Assembly: GCA_013396915.1 (NCBI GenBank)
Contig: VWZL01002499.1
Coordinates: 159,477-223,476, forward strand
DNA from: Stercorarius parasiticus
Taxonomy: Eukaryota; Chordata; Aves; Charadriiformes; Stercorariidae
Length of the DNA stretch: 64,000 nucleotides
Direction: 5' to 3'
A program made the translations under genes and the position numbers. Below, in pieces: positions 46,491-60,542 of this stretch (position 1 is its first letter; every line of letters starts with the position of its first letter). Below the pieces are notes generated by a model. It saw nothing but the letters and a program-made list of their open reading frames with translations. It did no database searches and had not been told where the DNA came from.

Positions 46491-49400
46491 GGAGAAGCTC
46501 TTGAGTATCCTTGAGATATAAAGTAGCAAGTTTCAGTGTTCTGGGAAAATCCATTGGGAAAATAACAATTTAGGGATTACTGGAGTTTCTCTTGAATTTA
46601 TAGGGAAAGGTAGTAAGTATCGAGGGATTAACAGGAGGTATCTCAAAAGACCTGGCACTCTAGTAAAGATGTGTACGATAAGATGTAGAACTTTTAGAAG
46701 ACTGTTCATACTCCTCTGATAATTGCAGAGCAGGAATTTTTTTGAAAATAAAGTCTCAAGTCTAATTGTAACTTAAGTTGCTAATAAATTGTGAATCTTT
46801 CCTGTTCATGCTCAATGATATTTTTTTTGACAGATCTTAATAAAATTAATGTTTGCATAAGGGAATTTCAAATATGAGCTCTTTCCTGCAGGAATTCTGA
46901 TCTGTGATCCCTGAATGTGTTCATGATCTGTGAGACGAATACAGGAAAAAAGAAACAGGGTGTCATGAGTTGTGTACCAGCCACACCAAATTCCCAAGGG
47001 AAAACATGAAATTTCCACCCCCAAAACTGCAGAGGGCCTTCTGGAGACACAAAATATCTTACCAGAAATGAGTGCATAATTTGGAACAGGAAATACATTT
47101 GATCCTTTTACAATCTTCTCATGAATCACTTTCAAAAAAAGAAAGTGAAATACAACTAAGAAATAACCCAGCATGGCTGCCTTTGCTTCACTCCTTGTGT
47201 GTGTGGGCACAGCAGCCCGTGTGGTGTATGTTTTTCTGCCATTAAATCTATAGTCAGTGTCAGGGTTAGAAGAATAGTACACAAATCAGAAGATGGAGAC
47301 CTTTGGTAGGCAGCTAGAACAGATGATCATGCGAGGCCACTTTCAAGTTTATATATTTTCTCTGTCTTTTGGAATTAATACACACGCACACTCTCTTTTG
47401 TGAGAGACCAGGGTTCTCATAAAATCTCCCGAAAGGCTTTTGTAAGGATTCCTCCCTTCTTCCTCCTTATTTCTTTGATTCCTTCCCTTTTGTTTTCCTT
47501 TTTCTTTCTTTTTTTTTTTCTTTTTCTGCACATAGAATAAGTGGTCTCTCTAGGGAGAGAGAGAGGGAGGATGTAATCCTGAAAAAACAAAGGTGAGACT
47601 GGGTGACCCAGGGAGTTTTTTTCTACTATAAGCCTGCATAAAAATCCAGTCAGTCCTGTGTAATATGCACAGCCAAACTCCCTCTTATAAATCTAGTAAT
47701 CCTACATTAGTTAGTTCTAATTAGGCTGATATCCTTGGAGTAGAGATTTTTTTAGAGCATTCCTTATTCCTGTTCCAAGGCAAGAGTAATCTGGAAAATA
47801 TAATCATAAGACTTTGGGAGGAAAAAGAAAAATACTTGTCATTAACTACAATATTAACAGATAGACTATGTCTTCACTAAAAGTTTGTAATCCTGTTCTC
47901 CGGAGAATTTTGGCCTTTCCTGTGTTTGGCTATTTTCAGTCTTAGGCAACTGGGTTGTGCAGTGCTGACAGCAAGAGGAGTTGAGTTTGGCTCCAGTTGT
48001 GCAACTGCACACTAATTGGCTACAAATCAGAACTAAACGTAAAGATGTCAATGAGTTCCCTTCCAGAAAAAAATTAATGGGAGCCATTCTCTTTTGCCAA
48101 AAATTGCTGTCATTCAATTTGACTGAAATATTCCTCCTCCACCATGCATCATGTCCAATCAAGCAGGAGTTAATAGTATTCCACTGATACAGCAAATTAG
48201 TTTTCATTAGTGATGACCCAGCATGCTCAAGAAACTTTGCCCCCACTTTCAGTTTTTCCTATTCTTCCAATGTGATTCATCCTCCTACATCTTTTTTTCC
48301 ATTGTCTCATGAATAATTTCTTTTTATCTGCATCAAGCAAATTTAATGCTGTATGAAAGCTGTAAACTGCTGCTTTTGTGCTGTAGTTACTATTAATAAG
48401 ACTCTGGTACTAACAGTTCTCTGATCAACGCATCCTGATTTTTCCTGTGTGAAATGTGATGTTCAGTTTGTAAAAAATGGAAAAGATACAGGCTAGACAT
48501 TTACAGTTTCTCCTGACTTGAGCAGGAGCTCAGATATGCCCTTTCCTTTAGTCCATCATCAGTAAAAGTAGATTCCATGTGCATACCCTTTTCAAGATAA
48601 ATATAATTGCTGCTCTGCAGTGATATTGTTGGCCATGTAGTAGCAGCAGGATGAGGAGGCACCCCAGTTGACATGGCATACATTTTTTAAGCTTTCTTTC
48701 CAGTTTGGTACATGGAAGGGATGTTCCATGGAACAAGGAGGTGCAGCAGCTTGGGATTGTCAAAAGGACAAGTTAGTTGAGATATTTTTAACAAAGTCTG
48801 GCAATGTGGTAGCTGTGGTAAAGGAAACAGGGAAGCCATTTCTGGGCTGCTTTCACCTTGTTTAATGGCAGCCACCTAAAAATAAATCACTCGTCTTCCT
48901 TTGTTGTCAGTGGAGACTCGCAGGCGCCTCAGAGAGCAAATCACGCAACCCATGGATAAGACAACCCTGTAGAGGTACCTCTTTCTCTCCATTCAGTATA
49001 AAAAGAGTGCAGACAACTGTGAGTACGTGTACAAAATTAGGCAAGAGCAATTCCACTTTGCACCATACAAAACTGGGAAATGTGTAGGGGAATTTCTAGA
49101 GCCTGAGTTCTGACAGAGTGAAGAGCTAATCTGGCAGCTGGTTTAGATAAATGCTCTACCTTTGCTGGACAAACTGAATGAACTTGTGTGCTTCAACAGC
49201 TCAGAGCGGTGCACTATCCTCATGAATTTTCCCTTTCAACCAGTGCTGATGGGTGAGAGGGAAAGCTGGAAAGTATACACAGCTCACAATACAAAACTTT
49301 TTACACGGCAGCCAAATACCTGGGGTAATATAATTTTGATCACCTGGATATGTCTTAGACTGAAGGCCTTCAATGATGAGTTAGAAATGAACGTTTACTT

Positions 49401-51059
49401 ATTTGATGTAAAAATGAAGAAATAAATACATTTAAATTGGTGATTCCAAGAGTTTTGTAGTGGGAGAACAAAGTGGGAGAACAGTCAAGTCAGAGGAGCA
49501 AGTCAACAGTTTCCATCCCGTTATTGCTGCACCCTTGTACTGAACCATTCCTGCAAGATATTGAACAGCTCCTGTGGCACATGGTTATCCTAACTACTGC
49601 CATAGTTCCCAACACTGCTCATAAACTTTCTTCGGAAAGTGCCGAATTCTTGCAAGGTTTGGCCAATCATTTGTTAGCAGAAAGACTGCTATTGACTCTG
49701 GTGATTGCTAGAGCAGATTTGGCATTCATCTTACCTAACTTTGGCTATCTGAAAATAACTATCAATTTTGAGCAAGATGCCCAGGTCTACTTTACATCCA
49801 ATGGTGAGGGAAAATGAAAGCATGGGAGACGAGGAATTCATCTCTCCTATCTTACCCGCCATGTCTTAGAATGCAAGATTATATTCTCCTAAAGTCTTTC
49901 CCCACTTGTTCTCTCTATTTGGCAAGTAAGGGAGGGAAAGAGGTGCTACATGCCTGTTTTAGACTGTTTTCACTGACTTGAAGATGACTATATTCAAAAA
50001 CGGCTCAATGTTTCCTCTCTGCTGGAGAGGACAAGTCCAGAAGGGGAAGAAACACTCTTTGGAAAGAGTTGAGTCTTGTGGAACTGTACTAGTTAGACCA
50101 GCTCTCAAGACCATACTTTGCATAGGTGGTTAAGAAGAGTAGCTCCATCATGCTTGTAATTCATGTCCTTTGCAGAAAATGAGCGATGGGTACATTGCTC
50201 CTATAATGGTCTTGGAAGCAAAACTGAAATTGTATGGCAAAAGATTACTACCTTGTTATTGAAAATAAAACAGGACTGTAAATCTTGTAAGACTGGGTTA
50301 TTAAGAGGGATTAAACTTCTTTATGAGCCTTATATTTTTCTGCTTCAGACTTCACTGGGTTATTGAAACAACTTCAGAAATGCCAACAGTTCACCAAGAA
50401 ACTATGAAGCTGTGGAAGAGCCATCTGCTGCTGGAAGATCCAGATTCTCCTTCCAAAGTACAGCAGCAGGTGCTGCAAGCAAAATTACTTTTATTTATTG
50501 CTCTGGACTGTTTTCAGAAGAACCCACATTGTGTTCCCAGTGAGTACAGGACGTATGAAATTACCACTATAATGTGTATCTTTTTGGGAATCTGAATGTC
50601 TCAGTGATATATTAGCACTGGTGACACTGCACCATTTTATTGTGAAATGCTAATATGAAACTATTATTTTAATATTAAGTAGTCTTTTTCTTTGGGATCC
50701 TGACCTCATTCAGAGACCAAAAGACAGAATTTTTGAACATCTCTCCATCCATCCATCTCTCTATACTTTAAAGACCTGTTGTAAAGCAATTGTAGAGGTA
50801 ACCTTTAGACCTTGCCCTGCATGAAGGTGTAGGCAAATTACATTAGCTCCGGTGAGGGTACAAACACAAATGGAGTGTCTGATTGTCAATGAGAGATTGA
50901 ATATCAAATGGCACCATATGATAAATAGCTGATGCTGTTGTTGCTCTAATTCAGTCATCAGTTTCCCTAAGGGCCTTAATCAAAATAAGGCAAATTAGAA
51001 ATAAGACTGACAGGAGGGGTCAAAAGCAGGGGTGAGAGCTACAGAGGCTCACTGTCTCT
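46491..51059. other. Intergenic, no gene recognised
   Basis: No exon is recognised. There is a pyrimidine-rich tract at about 47449-47527 on the + strand. The longest minus-strand open frame here (46812-47282) reads through AT-rich sequence and does not resemble a known protein. Confidence 0.35.
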
Positions 51060-52690
51060 AAACAGATGACACAAACGTGAAAAAAACCACAATGGAGGTT
51101 GAAATGTTCAAGAGCTCATTTGCTTCAGTTTTCAGGAAAAGAACGAATTGCAACTAAATCCTTAACACACATCAACAAAGTTAAATTCAGAACAGAGCCC
51201 AAACTAGCAAAAGAGCCGGACCAATGGTAATGAGACAGGTTAAACATACTAAATTCATCAGTAAAGTAACTTATACAAATTGATGTAGTAAAATCTGGTG
51301 TTGAAAAAATCTGTTGAAATCTGATTGCTGAAGCAATCTTAGAACATTTACTGATTACCATTGAGACACTATGGAGGACAGACGAGGACTGGAGAAAGGC
51401 AAACATACCTCTTACCTTTAAAAAAAGAAAGAAAAAAGAGGATCTGGGGAACAATGGCCCAGTCAGCCCAATTTCAAATCCTGAAAGACACCTTTACAAA
51501 TGATTAAATGATAAATTTGAAAATCTCTGAGGACAGAAGGGAGATAAAAGAGAGCCAGCAGTTTTGTCAACAGCAATTTGTGTCAAGCCAAGCTAATTTC
51601 CTTTCCTTCAGTGTAATTGGCCTAGGCGATAAGAAGCAAGCATTATTATTATATGTTTTAGCTTTAGAAAGGATTTTGGCACTGTCTTATTGCAGAGGCA
51701 ATGAGGCCTAACTTACTTTATTATAGCATGGATAGACAGCTGTTGGCATTAAGAAGAATCCAGCAACAAACTGAAATATTTTCATGATTTTAATCACCTT
51801 TTTTTAAAGGCCCCAGCAGATCATTTGAATTTGCAAGTGGTACTTGCCCAGGAATGGCTGTAGGCACGGTTGGGAACAGCGTTAGAACTCACAGGTCTTT
51901 TCATTAGAAAAATGGTCTGAAATCAAAGTTACAAAATTAAATTATAAACCAAAATGTTCAGGGAAGTACATGGACAAATAGGAAATAAAACACACAGAAA
52001 AGAACTGGGAAAGTGGTGAAGCCCTAAGCCAGAAGAAAAGGATCTGGGTGCAGCATGAGGTGAGATAATGTGAGTATCAGATGTGACAGTTCTGCAGAGA
52101 AGGCAAGTGCTCTCCTGGACACTACATACACAGTCTGCAACTGATCAGTCTTTTCTTATTCTTATCTTTATCCAGGCTGGTCTGGCCTCGGACAGTGTGG
52201 TCTCATTTGACATTATCTTTTTGGTGTACTGATGTGCATTTTTAGAAAGAAACGTATCCATAACCAAAAGTCAGTAGGAAAATGCTACCAATAACGACAG
52301 ATGTAGAAAACAGAAGTGAAGGCGGAACGGTTTGTCCCACTTATGCTGGAAAAGGAAAGATGTGACAACCACAAAAAGTTAAGTTTATTGTAAAGAAAAC
52401 AATGCTTGGCTGTTTACCGTGCCCACTGTGGGAGAGAGTGAGAAAGAATTGGTTCAATATGCAGACATCAGAATATTGGGTGAGATACTAGGAAATGATT
52501 TTTAACTGTTAAGGGGATTGAAACATCAGCACAAGTTATACGGAGAAATGTTGACATCATTAAATTGGCATCATTTAAAAACTTAATTGAAAGATTTTAA
52601 AAAATGATTGAGCAATTATACATCAGGAATTGCCCAAGTATACTTGGACTAGGACACAGTGACTCACTTTTACGAGGAGAAGAAAAGCCT
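51060..52690 (+). mobile_element. Ancient sense CR1/L3-like LINE
   Basis: Decayed ORF2 blocks appear in order across shifting frames. First is a SFASVF-like linker end near 51120, then EDWRKANIPLTFKKRKKKED at about 51390-51450 (ancestral RT block EDWRKANVTPIFKKGKKEDP). Next comes FRKDFGTVLLQ near 51665 (KAFDTV position), a KGSGCS remnant of EKDLGV near 52040, and a 3' part with aactgttaaggggattgaaa and caagtatacttggactagg typical of L3/CR1 3' ends. Many stops and gaps show great age. Confidence 0.5.
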
Positions 52691-55600
52691 GCAGCTGCAG
52701 ACTTGCCTGGAAGCTTAACGAATCCCACTGGAAGGTAGCACAGTATAGTCTGAGCCTTTTCAGGCACCAAGAGGGCTGAAATCCACTTGTCCTGTTTCCA
52801 GTAGTGCTCCTTGGTCATATTTTTGAATTAGAAGTATTTTGCAATACTGTCATGCCTTGTGCAGGATTCAAGGCTGTCAGTGTGAACTCAAAGCTGAGGA
52901 AATGCACCGGTTAAAATCTGATACAGATTTTTAAGACTACATCCCTCAGTTTAGGTGCTTACCTCTATTTCACTATGGGTTTAAAGGAAGTGTCTCAATG
53001 CTTTGTGTCAGAGACTGAGTTTTAGTATTCAAATGCACAGGGTCCAGAAGCAATAGGATTCCAGTTAAAGCTTGGGCAGCGTTGTACAAATAAATACAAC
53101 AGGCAAATGCTGGTCGCTGTGGGAGTGGTTTTTCTTGCTTCCCTCCCCTCCAATCACGCTGTTTCTTACCCCAGTGGCAAACAGCTTGCTGTTCTGGTAC
53201 CTGTTGATTTGCAGGCTGTGTTCTGCCAGGGCTGAGTGCTGTGGCCAGATGACAGCGGTTTAGGTGAAGCAGACCAGCGAGAGCAGCAAGCACTCAGGGT
53301 CTCACCTCAAAGTACTCTCTCCTGGATTGCACGGGTGCTCAAATGGGTAGTGAGGTGAAGTGCGTTGAGGTTTATGAACAAGCCTTCCTCTTTCCAGCTC
53401 ATTGCCCTGCTTCTGGGCAGTTGTGTGAAAAAATGCAGGAAATTCTCCTGGAGGGGTTTGGATGAGCGTAGGTTGGCTCGGTTGGGTGGGTGTGCTTGGA
53501 CAATGGCCACAAGAAGGGGATCCCCTGGGTCAGAGAGCTAAACAGCCTGCCTGGGAGCTTAGGCTTATACAAGCTGAGGGTTCCCAGTATTTATCTTGGG
53601 TTTCATGTGTTCACACACTGGAAATGAGCTGGAAGAGGCTGTAGCTAGCAGCAGGGGAAGGCAGCTGCTGAGAGAGGGCTTTGTCAGATGCTCAGTGCTG
53701 GATGCAGGCACTTGAGTGCTTTTCTATATCAGACACCAAGTACGTAAATGCACAGATGATAATAAGGCCCTTGATCCTCTTTAGCAATGACCTAAAAGAA
53801 CTCTTGAGATATTGTTTTAACATTTTAGAAAATACTTGAGTCCATATTTGACAGACATCCAGCTGCAGGAAATGTATGAGGATCTCTGCTCTTATCACAT
53901 TAGTGCAAAGGCCGCAGCCTGGGGCTGTGTTTTATAGCGTGCAGTGCAGCTCGCTGGTTAGAGAGAGCTGAGCTGGCACTGAGTGAGCTCCCGTATCTTC
54001 ATGGCAAAACAGCGTATGCATTTATCCCAGAAGCAGTGGAGCTCTGCTGACTCGTTTGTGTACCTTTCTGAAATTACCTTGGGGATCTTCTGTGGTGCGT
54101 GGTGTGAGAGCTCCCCAGAGTGCCCGAGTCCAAATCCCTAGCTTTAATTAGCCAGGAACAATCTTGTCCTGCATTCTGTTCAGCATACAGAAAACCAGTA
54201 ATTGTTTTTAACCCCACTGGAGATGAAACATATTTCCAAGTTTTACAAAGTCTTGCAAGCATTAGATAAGACACAAGGACCAATTAGGATGCCAGATGGA
54301 CTTTTATTAGTCATGGTTAGGGCAGATAGGCAAGATTCTGAAGATTGCAAAGCTGTTTTTCAAGCTGGTTCTTCAGCTGAATCTCTGTTACTTAAACAGG
54401 GAGAGAGACTAAACAAGGTGGGTTTGATATCTAAGAGCGTTGAGTGGCTGAGCTGAGCTGTATCACAGAAGTAATTGAGGGAAGTATGAATGTGAGTCAA
54501 GAAATAAAAGTTCAGTGATAGAAGTCATGAAGAATGATCATTTATTTTCCCTTAGGGGTGTTTAGTTTTCAGAAAGATTTTACCTCTACATGAGAAATAG
54601 TCTGAAAGTACAGGATTTTCTGCTGTAAGTGTATGTGTTATCTATTATACTGTTTAGAAATATAATTTATATTATCACATTTCATAGGTGTTTTGCAGAG
54701 TAAGAATAGATCTGATTTTCTATTCTAAAGATTCTTGAAAGAATGAATTTAGGAACTGTATTAAAAAGATGGATTGTTGATAAAATCAATAAATAATGAT
54801 ATTACATAAAAGCAATAAGAAAAGGGGAACAGAAAACCTGATGAAAATGAAGACAGGACACTGAAAAAGGTAGAAGGAAACACAGAGAAAGAGGATGAGG
54901 AGGCAAAGTGAAACAAGAAAAACAGAAGAAAATGGAAAGTTCAGGAAAAATATAACATGTCAAAACCAGCAGTGAATTTGATACTATTATAAGGAGTTCA
55001 ATAAGGAAAGAATGCCTTCCACTAAAATGGCTTGCGGCTTGGCTAAAGGGCACTGCTTATTTCAAGTGTGAAAAGCTGTGATGCAATGTATATTTTCAGG
55101 ATTGAAGTCTCCAAAACTGGTTAACCCTAGGAGAACATATTGCTGACCTCCCATCCAGAGCCTGCTCAGTCAATGCAGAGACAGGGAGAGTGGAATTCAT
55201 TTGACCACACTTAGATGTCCACATCTGGCTGGTCATATGAGACTGCCACGATGTGCCACGGGAAGAAATGGGCCCTGTTGGGGTGGTGCATCTTGTACTA
55301 AAGCAGATGACTAAAATAGGCTCAAGGAATCATGACCTGAAAGGTGTTTCTCTCCACAGATTATACATGGAACCTATTGTATCTGGCTGCAAGTCTATAT
55401 TTAGGTAAGATAAACTTCACTGCCCCTGACTTATCCGACTCTGGCATATTTTGAAGGAAAAGCTGTGTGTGACATTTTGTTAAATCGTTGTTTGTTGCTG
55501 CTGCCTTCTGTGAGGGCTAGTGTAAATGAGCCATTGCTGAATATTTATTTGTTATCATTAAAGCACAATTAGACCTTTGGGGAGCCTGCATCTGTAAACA

Positions 55601-55883
55601 AATGATGAACGGCTTACATTCTTTAGCTCCTTTCTACTTATATGCCCAAGGAGGAGGACTGTAATCAATTTCTGTAATAGATTTTTTTTTAATGGAAATA
55701 CACTTGTTCAGTCAAAATGGCTTTTCCGTTAAGTGTAGAGCTGTTTCACTGACTTCTCTTGAGCTCAGAGGACTGCTGGTATTTCATAGGAGACTTTGGG
55801 AAACATTTAGGTGAGAAACAGTCCAATTTCTTTAGCAAATGTTGAGGAAGAGGGAGGGAGTTTATACCCATTCTGCTTTTCTG
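52691..55883. other. Intergenic, no gene recognised
   Basis: Anonymous sequence. Short open frames on both strands (for example 52973-53293 and 54202-54456) are not similar to known proteins. Confidence 0.35.
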
Positions 55884-56403
55884 TAATCATAGAATCATAG
55901 AATGCGTTGAGTTGGAAGGGACCTTTCAAGGTCATCTAGTCCAACCCCCCTGCAGTAAGCAGGGACGTCTTCAACTAGATCAGGTTGCTCAGAGCCTCAT
56001 CAAGCCTGGCCTTGAATGTCTCCAGGGATGGGGCCTCCATCATCTGTCTGGGCAACCTGTTCCAGTGTCTCACCACCCTCATTGTAAAGAACTTATTCCT
56101 AATGTCTAATCTAAACCTACCCTGCTCTAGTTTAAAGCCATTGGCCCTCGTCCTATCGCTACATGCCCTTGCAAACAGCCCCCCCATGGCTTTCTTATAG
56201 GCCCCCTTCAGGTACTGGAAGGCTGGTATAAGGTCTCTCCGGCGCCTTCTCTTCTCCAGGCTGAACAACCCCAACTCTCTCAGCCTGTCTTCATAGGAGA
56301 GGTGCTCCAACCCTTTGATCATCTTCGTGGCCCTCCTCTGGGCCTGCTCCAACATGTCCATGTCCTTCTTGTGCTGAGGACTCCAGAGCTGGACACAGTA
56401 CTC
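55884..56403 (-). mobile_element. CR1 LINE, antisense, 5'-truncated, with intact ORF2 C-terminus
   Basis: On the + strand the element starts with its reversed tail aatcatagaatcatagaa and the 3' UTR. A minus-strand frame (56361 to 55975) stays open for 128 codons: [59 protein letters not shown] and HWNRLPRQMMEAPSLETF, ending SNLI. No stop or frameshift interrupts this part, so it is among the better-preserved copies. It is truncated just upstream, at the ctggacacagtactc position. Confidence 0.94.
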
Positions 56404-59400
56404 AATAAAATCCTTTTATGAGATGAAGGTGTTGGCTTCTGTTCCCTGTTCTCTTTTGTAAATCTGGAGATAGATCTGCTAGAGGGAGATGGACCTCTGA
56501 TGGCAATAGGTTGGAAAGCTCCGTGGCTACTTCCAAAGTAAGTCAGCAAGGCAGAGGCTGCAAGCAGACTCCGCTGCTTGGTCCATGCTGACCATGAAGC
56601 TGGTATGGTGGGAAAGCCTGGGTTAATAAACCCCTGATTTAGCTTACATGGGACAGATAAACTGGGGTTGTGTGGCTGAGAACTAGGGTTAGCTAACTTC
56701 CGCACAGCACAGGGCTACCTCTCATCTGATCTGCACCTTGCTTTGCTCTGGGTTTTTGTGGCACTGTGTGGACTTGATGGCTTGTGTCTTTCCTGGGTTA
56801 GCTATTTCTGTACTACTTTGCTTTTGGGAAGGAAGACAAAACCCTCAGGCTTCACTGGAGGCAGCCATCAAAGTGTGTCCAGAGAATCTGTGTCAAATAT
56901 TGTTGGGTGGGCAATGCCTTTTGTGGCTGAAGTTGCATTTATAATTTATTGCCTGACTTCAAATGGAGAAACTACAGACAGGTAGCAGAAATCGTTGAAG
57001 ATACAAATGTGAGTATTTGTTTGGGTAAGAAGTACTGCACTGTTAAAAAGTTAAGTTCAGCTCCTCTTCTGCAGCTCGTGTCTGCGTTAACAGGCTGCTG
57101 GCTGCTGTCAAAGTGGCAGCAGTGAGGGGACCAGCAGCGATTAGACTTTTAGGAAAAGGGGGCAATTAGCAAACTTTTTAAAACCATCTTCTCATGCAAT
57201 CAATAGCGTTAATGGTCTTTGATTTTTGTATAGCCAGCAGAAGGCATGTTGCTGCTACTTGCAGTTATCTCCTAACACTTGATTTAAAATGTGTCAGAAG
57301 CCAGAGTCATGCCCCAGCAGTCATTGCTAACAGGTTGGTGAATCCTGGTCATTCTGAGAGCCAGGCTGCGCACAAGCACCAACGGGAAGCATCATTTTTA
57401 CCTGGAAAGGAGGCAAGACTCAGAGCAAAACCAGCCTACAGAACCCTAAAATTAGACTGTTTTAGCCCATGCCCTGATACACTGAATTGCTCCCTACCCT
57501 GGTAGAAAAGTAGGTTTGCAAGAAATCACTAAGTTGGGGATTTCTCTTGTGTGTATGCCATTAAAGAGGTTAGACTATTAAAGAGTTTATACATTAGGTT
57601 CCTAGCACAGAGGTTAAACGGATCCTTAGTTCTTGTGGGTATAGCACTGCAAACGTCCTTGGTGTGGCTCTGGTAAAGAGGGGAAGACAAGGAGACGTAA
57701 GAGCTGCATTTCAAATAGTTGTGGGTCTGAAAGAGGCTGAAAGTGACTCCTACTTCTTAGTAACAGGTCCAGTGTGGCACTTCTGAAGTACTTCTTGCAG
57801 ATGAAGAGTCTGGCGTTTTTGCAGGCTTTCTGTATGACCTTCAGTGTCTTGTCCAAGCCAGACTTGCAGAGACTGATCTGGGTGTTCCCACACCACCGAG
57901 CATCTCTCCCTGGGATGAATTCACAGAGCTGAGGGAGGTGCAATGCAGAGGAGAAAAACGTGCTTGCAATCCCACTTGTACCCAGGATATCAGTAACAGT
58001 GAATATATCACTTTCTCAAGGAGACTGAAAGTATCCTGTAATGTCTCTGGATCTAGGCAACTATTGTCCTTTTTAAAATGGATAATAAACAATTTCCTTC
58101 CTTTCAGGAAAGTAAGGGCAGTATTTGCACTACCAACCTTTTATGTAATAGCTTAGTGAGTAAAACACTTATTCAGACATGAGGGATTTTTACTTAGTAA
58201 CACCTGGTCCTGGACCAATCTTTTTATAATGAATAAACTGTTCCCTGGAGGGACAAAGAAGGAAAAAGAAAAAGGAATAAAAATCACACTGCCTTAGCTC
58301 TACTATCATCTGAACCATATTACTTTTTTTTTATTAGTCTGACCAATTTCCTCATCAGAGTTTCACAGATTTTTAGGCAGCATTGGTTTTGTCCCAGATC
58401 TTATCTCACATTTGTTTGCACATATCACATTAACGCATTAAAGGAATCATTTCATTTTGTGCTCACATGGTGAAAAAAAAATTAATGGAATTGTAATTTC
58501 CTCTGCAGCCTTTTATAATGAGAAATACTTCAGGAATAAGCAATTTTAAAGAGCGTGAACTGTTTCTCCCTCTAGCAAAAAGTTTGCAATCACTGATGAA
58601 AGGGCCCTTCTCTTCTGCACTGCTGATGAACAGGCATCAGTATGAGCTTCTCTTGCCACCCAGTGCAGAGGCCATTGATTCACGCCAAATATTCTGGTAC
58701 TGTTGTATACCTGTCGGGAGAGGAGCAGCCTCCAGAAACAGGCACTGTCACCTTTCCTGAAGCTTTGAATTATTCCAAATCTGCTTTCTCACATTAGGCT
58801 AAGTCCCCTCTTCACCAGGAGGAACTCCTTCTCCTGGAGGATACGGCTTTGCAGGCTGTGAGCCAGGTGCTGGGGCTAGTTCCAAACTTTATTTCCCCTG
58901 GAGGTGATACATGGGGATGGGAAACCATTCACTGGAGAGATCCTCCTGTTGGAGGCGAATAAGAATGATCAGCCCATATACGCCCTGCAACAGGGAGATG
59001 GTACCTTTGCTTTGTTATCAGGTTGTGTTACTTTATGCTGCTTTGTACAGGGATAAGGGAAGGAAACTTAAAGCAAATTACCACAGAATATTTTTTTTGC
59101 TCATTTCATCTAGACCCAAGTCATAGTAGGCATGACACCAGGCATGAATCAATCATCCCCTGAAAAGAGATGTCAAAAAAGGCTTCCAGAATCCTTCCTA
59201 CCTTTCCACAAAGAGCTCTGACTTGGAGCGATGGTGGCAATATTTGTGAATAAGGATTTTTTTGGTGTAAAGAAGGTTAAAAGAATCTGGGGTTTTTGAC
59301 TAAAAACAGGTGCTAGATCCTTTCTCTTATTATCTTTCTGAGCTACCACAGAATGAGCTACTCATTGCATTACGTTTTCAGACCCTCCTTCAGCTCTTTC

Positions 59401-60542
59401 AATTTTGCAGTCCAGTGGAACAGGTTCTCTCTCTGTTATAAATTATCTTGCGCTGTACTCCAACCTTCTTGTGAAATTTGTATCCCTCCAAGCAGTGCTC
59501 ACTTGCCAGCCTGTTATCTCCTTTCTCTGGCCCAATTAATTTAGAGGCAATCAATTTAATCCCTGAATAGTTTGCACAGATGATTGCATCCTTCCAGCTC
59601 CTGTACATCTTTCTCTCAAAGCTTCTCGGTTGGTGATGTGTGCTGCCTGTCAGCCTCACGTTGCACATTCAGAGGTACCATTCTTCCATAGAGTTCATGA
59701 CAGCATCTCAGACAGCAAATAAGGGTGGTCTTCATTCACGCAAGCTTAAACCAGGGTTAAATTCAACCTGTCCCACCGAATTAACACAGGATTTCAACAA
59801 AACCAAAGCAACAGGTTTCATTTTGATTAAATAATTTTGTTTACAGAATGGCTTTCCACACATGTAGCTACATATTTTTGTGGCTGAATCACTGGGGAGA
59901 GAGGAGAAAGAGAGCCAAGAGAGTTTTTTCCTTGAGTCATTTTAAAAACTGTGACGCATTTCATCAAGGAAAGCTCGTGAGTTTCTGCGCTCTGCAGCAG
60001 TGCTTTTGAAGGTATGAACCTGCTGTCAGTAGTTAAATGAATAGTGTTCTCAAGCTGAACCTTTCAAAAGGAGTTTTAAAGAATGAATTGGTCCAGAGCC
60101 AGAGGTAGAACAGAAAAAAGGAAAAGAGCCACAGAATGAAAAAGCAGCAGGAGGCTCAGTAGTGGGTAGCATTGTGGGTAGCATTAAAAATGGTGACGTT
60201 TATGCTGCAGTAGCATTTAAAGGCTGTAGTCAAAGGAAAGGCCCTTTTAGACAGGCCCTCTGAATATGTGAACAGCTAAGTGGCTGAAAAGTGCTGAGAG
60301 GTTGGTAGAAGACAGTAAAGTGGTGCACAGGGAGTAGAAGGGATGATTATGATCAGCTGAATTATCTGTTTATAATCCATCCAACCCTGAGCCTCCCAAG
60401 ATCATTATGTAGGTGTAAGCTGTTGAACAAAATGCCAGCGCTCCCAAAGCAGTGCTAGTATTTTAGTAGCTGACTGGGTACTTGAAGGACTGCTGCAACC
60501 CTAGTCCTATGCTTGGATCCCATCATGTGAATTCCTGTCCTT
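56404..60542. other. Intergenic, no gene recognised
   Basis: No gene is recognised. A perfect 12-bp tandem duplication, gtgggtagcatt, is at 60162-60185. The stretch 57720-57960 is GC-richer with open frames on both strands but matches nothing I know. Confidence 0.35.
60162..60185. repeat. 12-bp tandem duplication
   Basis: The unit gtgggtagcatt occurs twice head to tail without a mismatch. Confidence 0.95.

Noticed and set aside
46812..47282. 156-codon minus-strand open frame
   Set aside because: No similarity to any family I know, no splice or start context, and low-information composition.
57626..57943. GC-richer patch as an antisense CR1 endonuclease remnant
   Set aside because: A few phrases resemble the antisense 5' part of CR1, but the landmark order does not hold, so I could not support it.
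59399..59668. Minus-strand frame with a faint reverse-transcriptase look (ANYSGIKLI)
   Set aside because: Only a single short motif agrees and no neighbouring blocks follow. A frameshift-aware LINE search would be needed to revive it.
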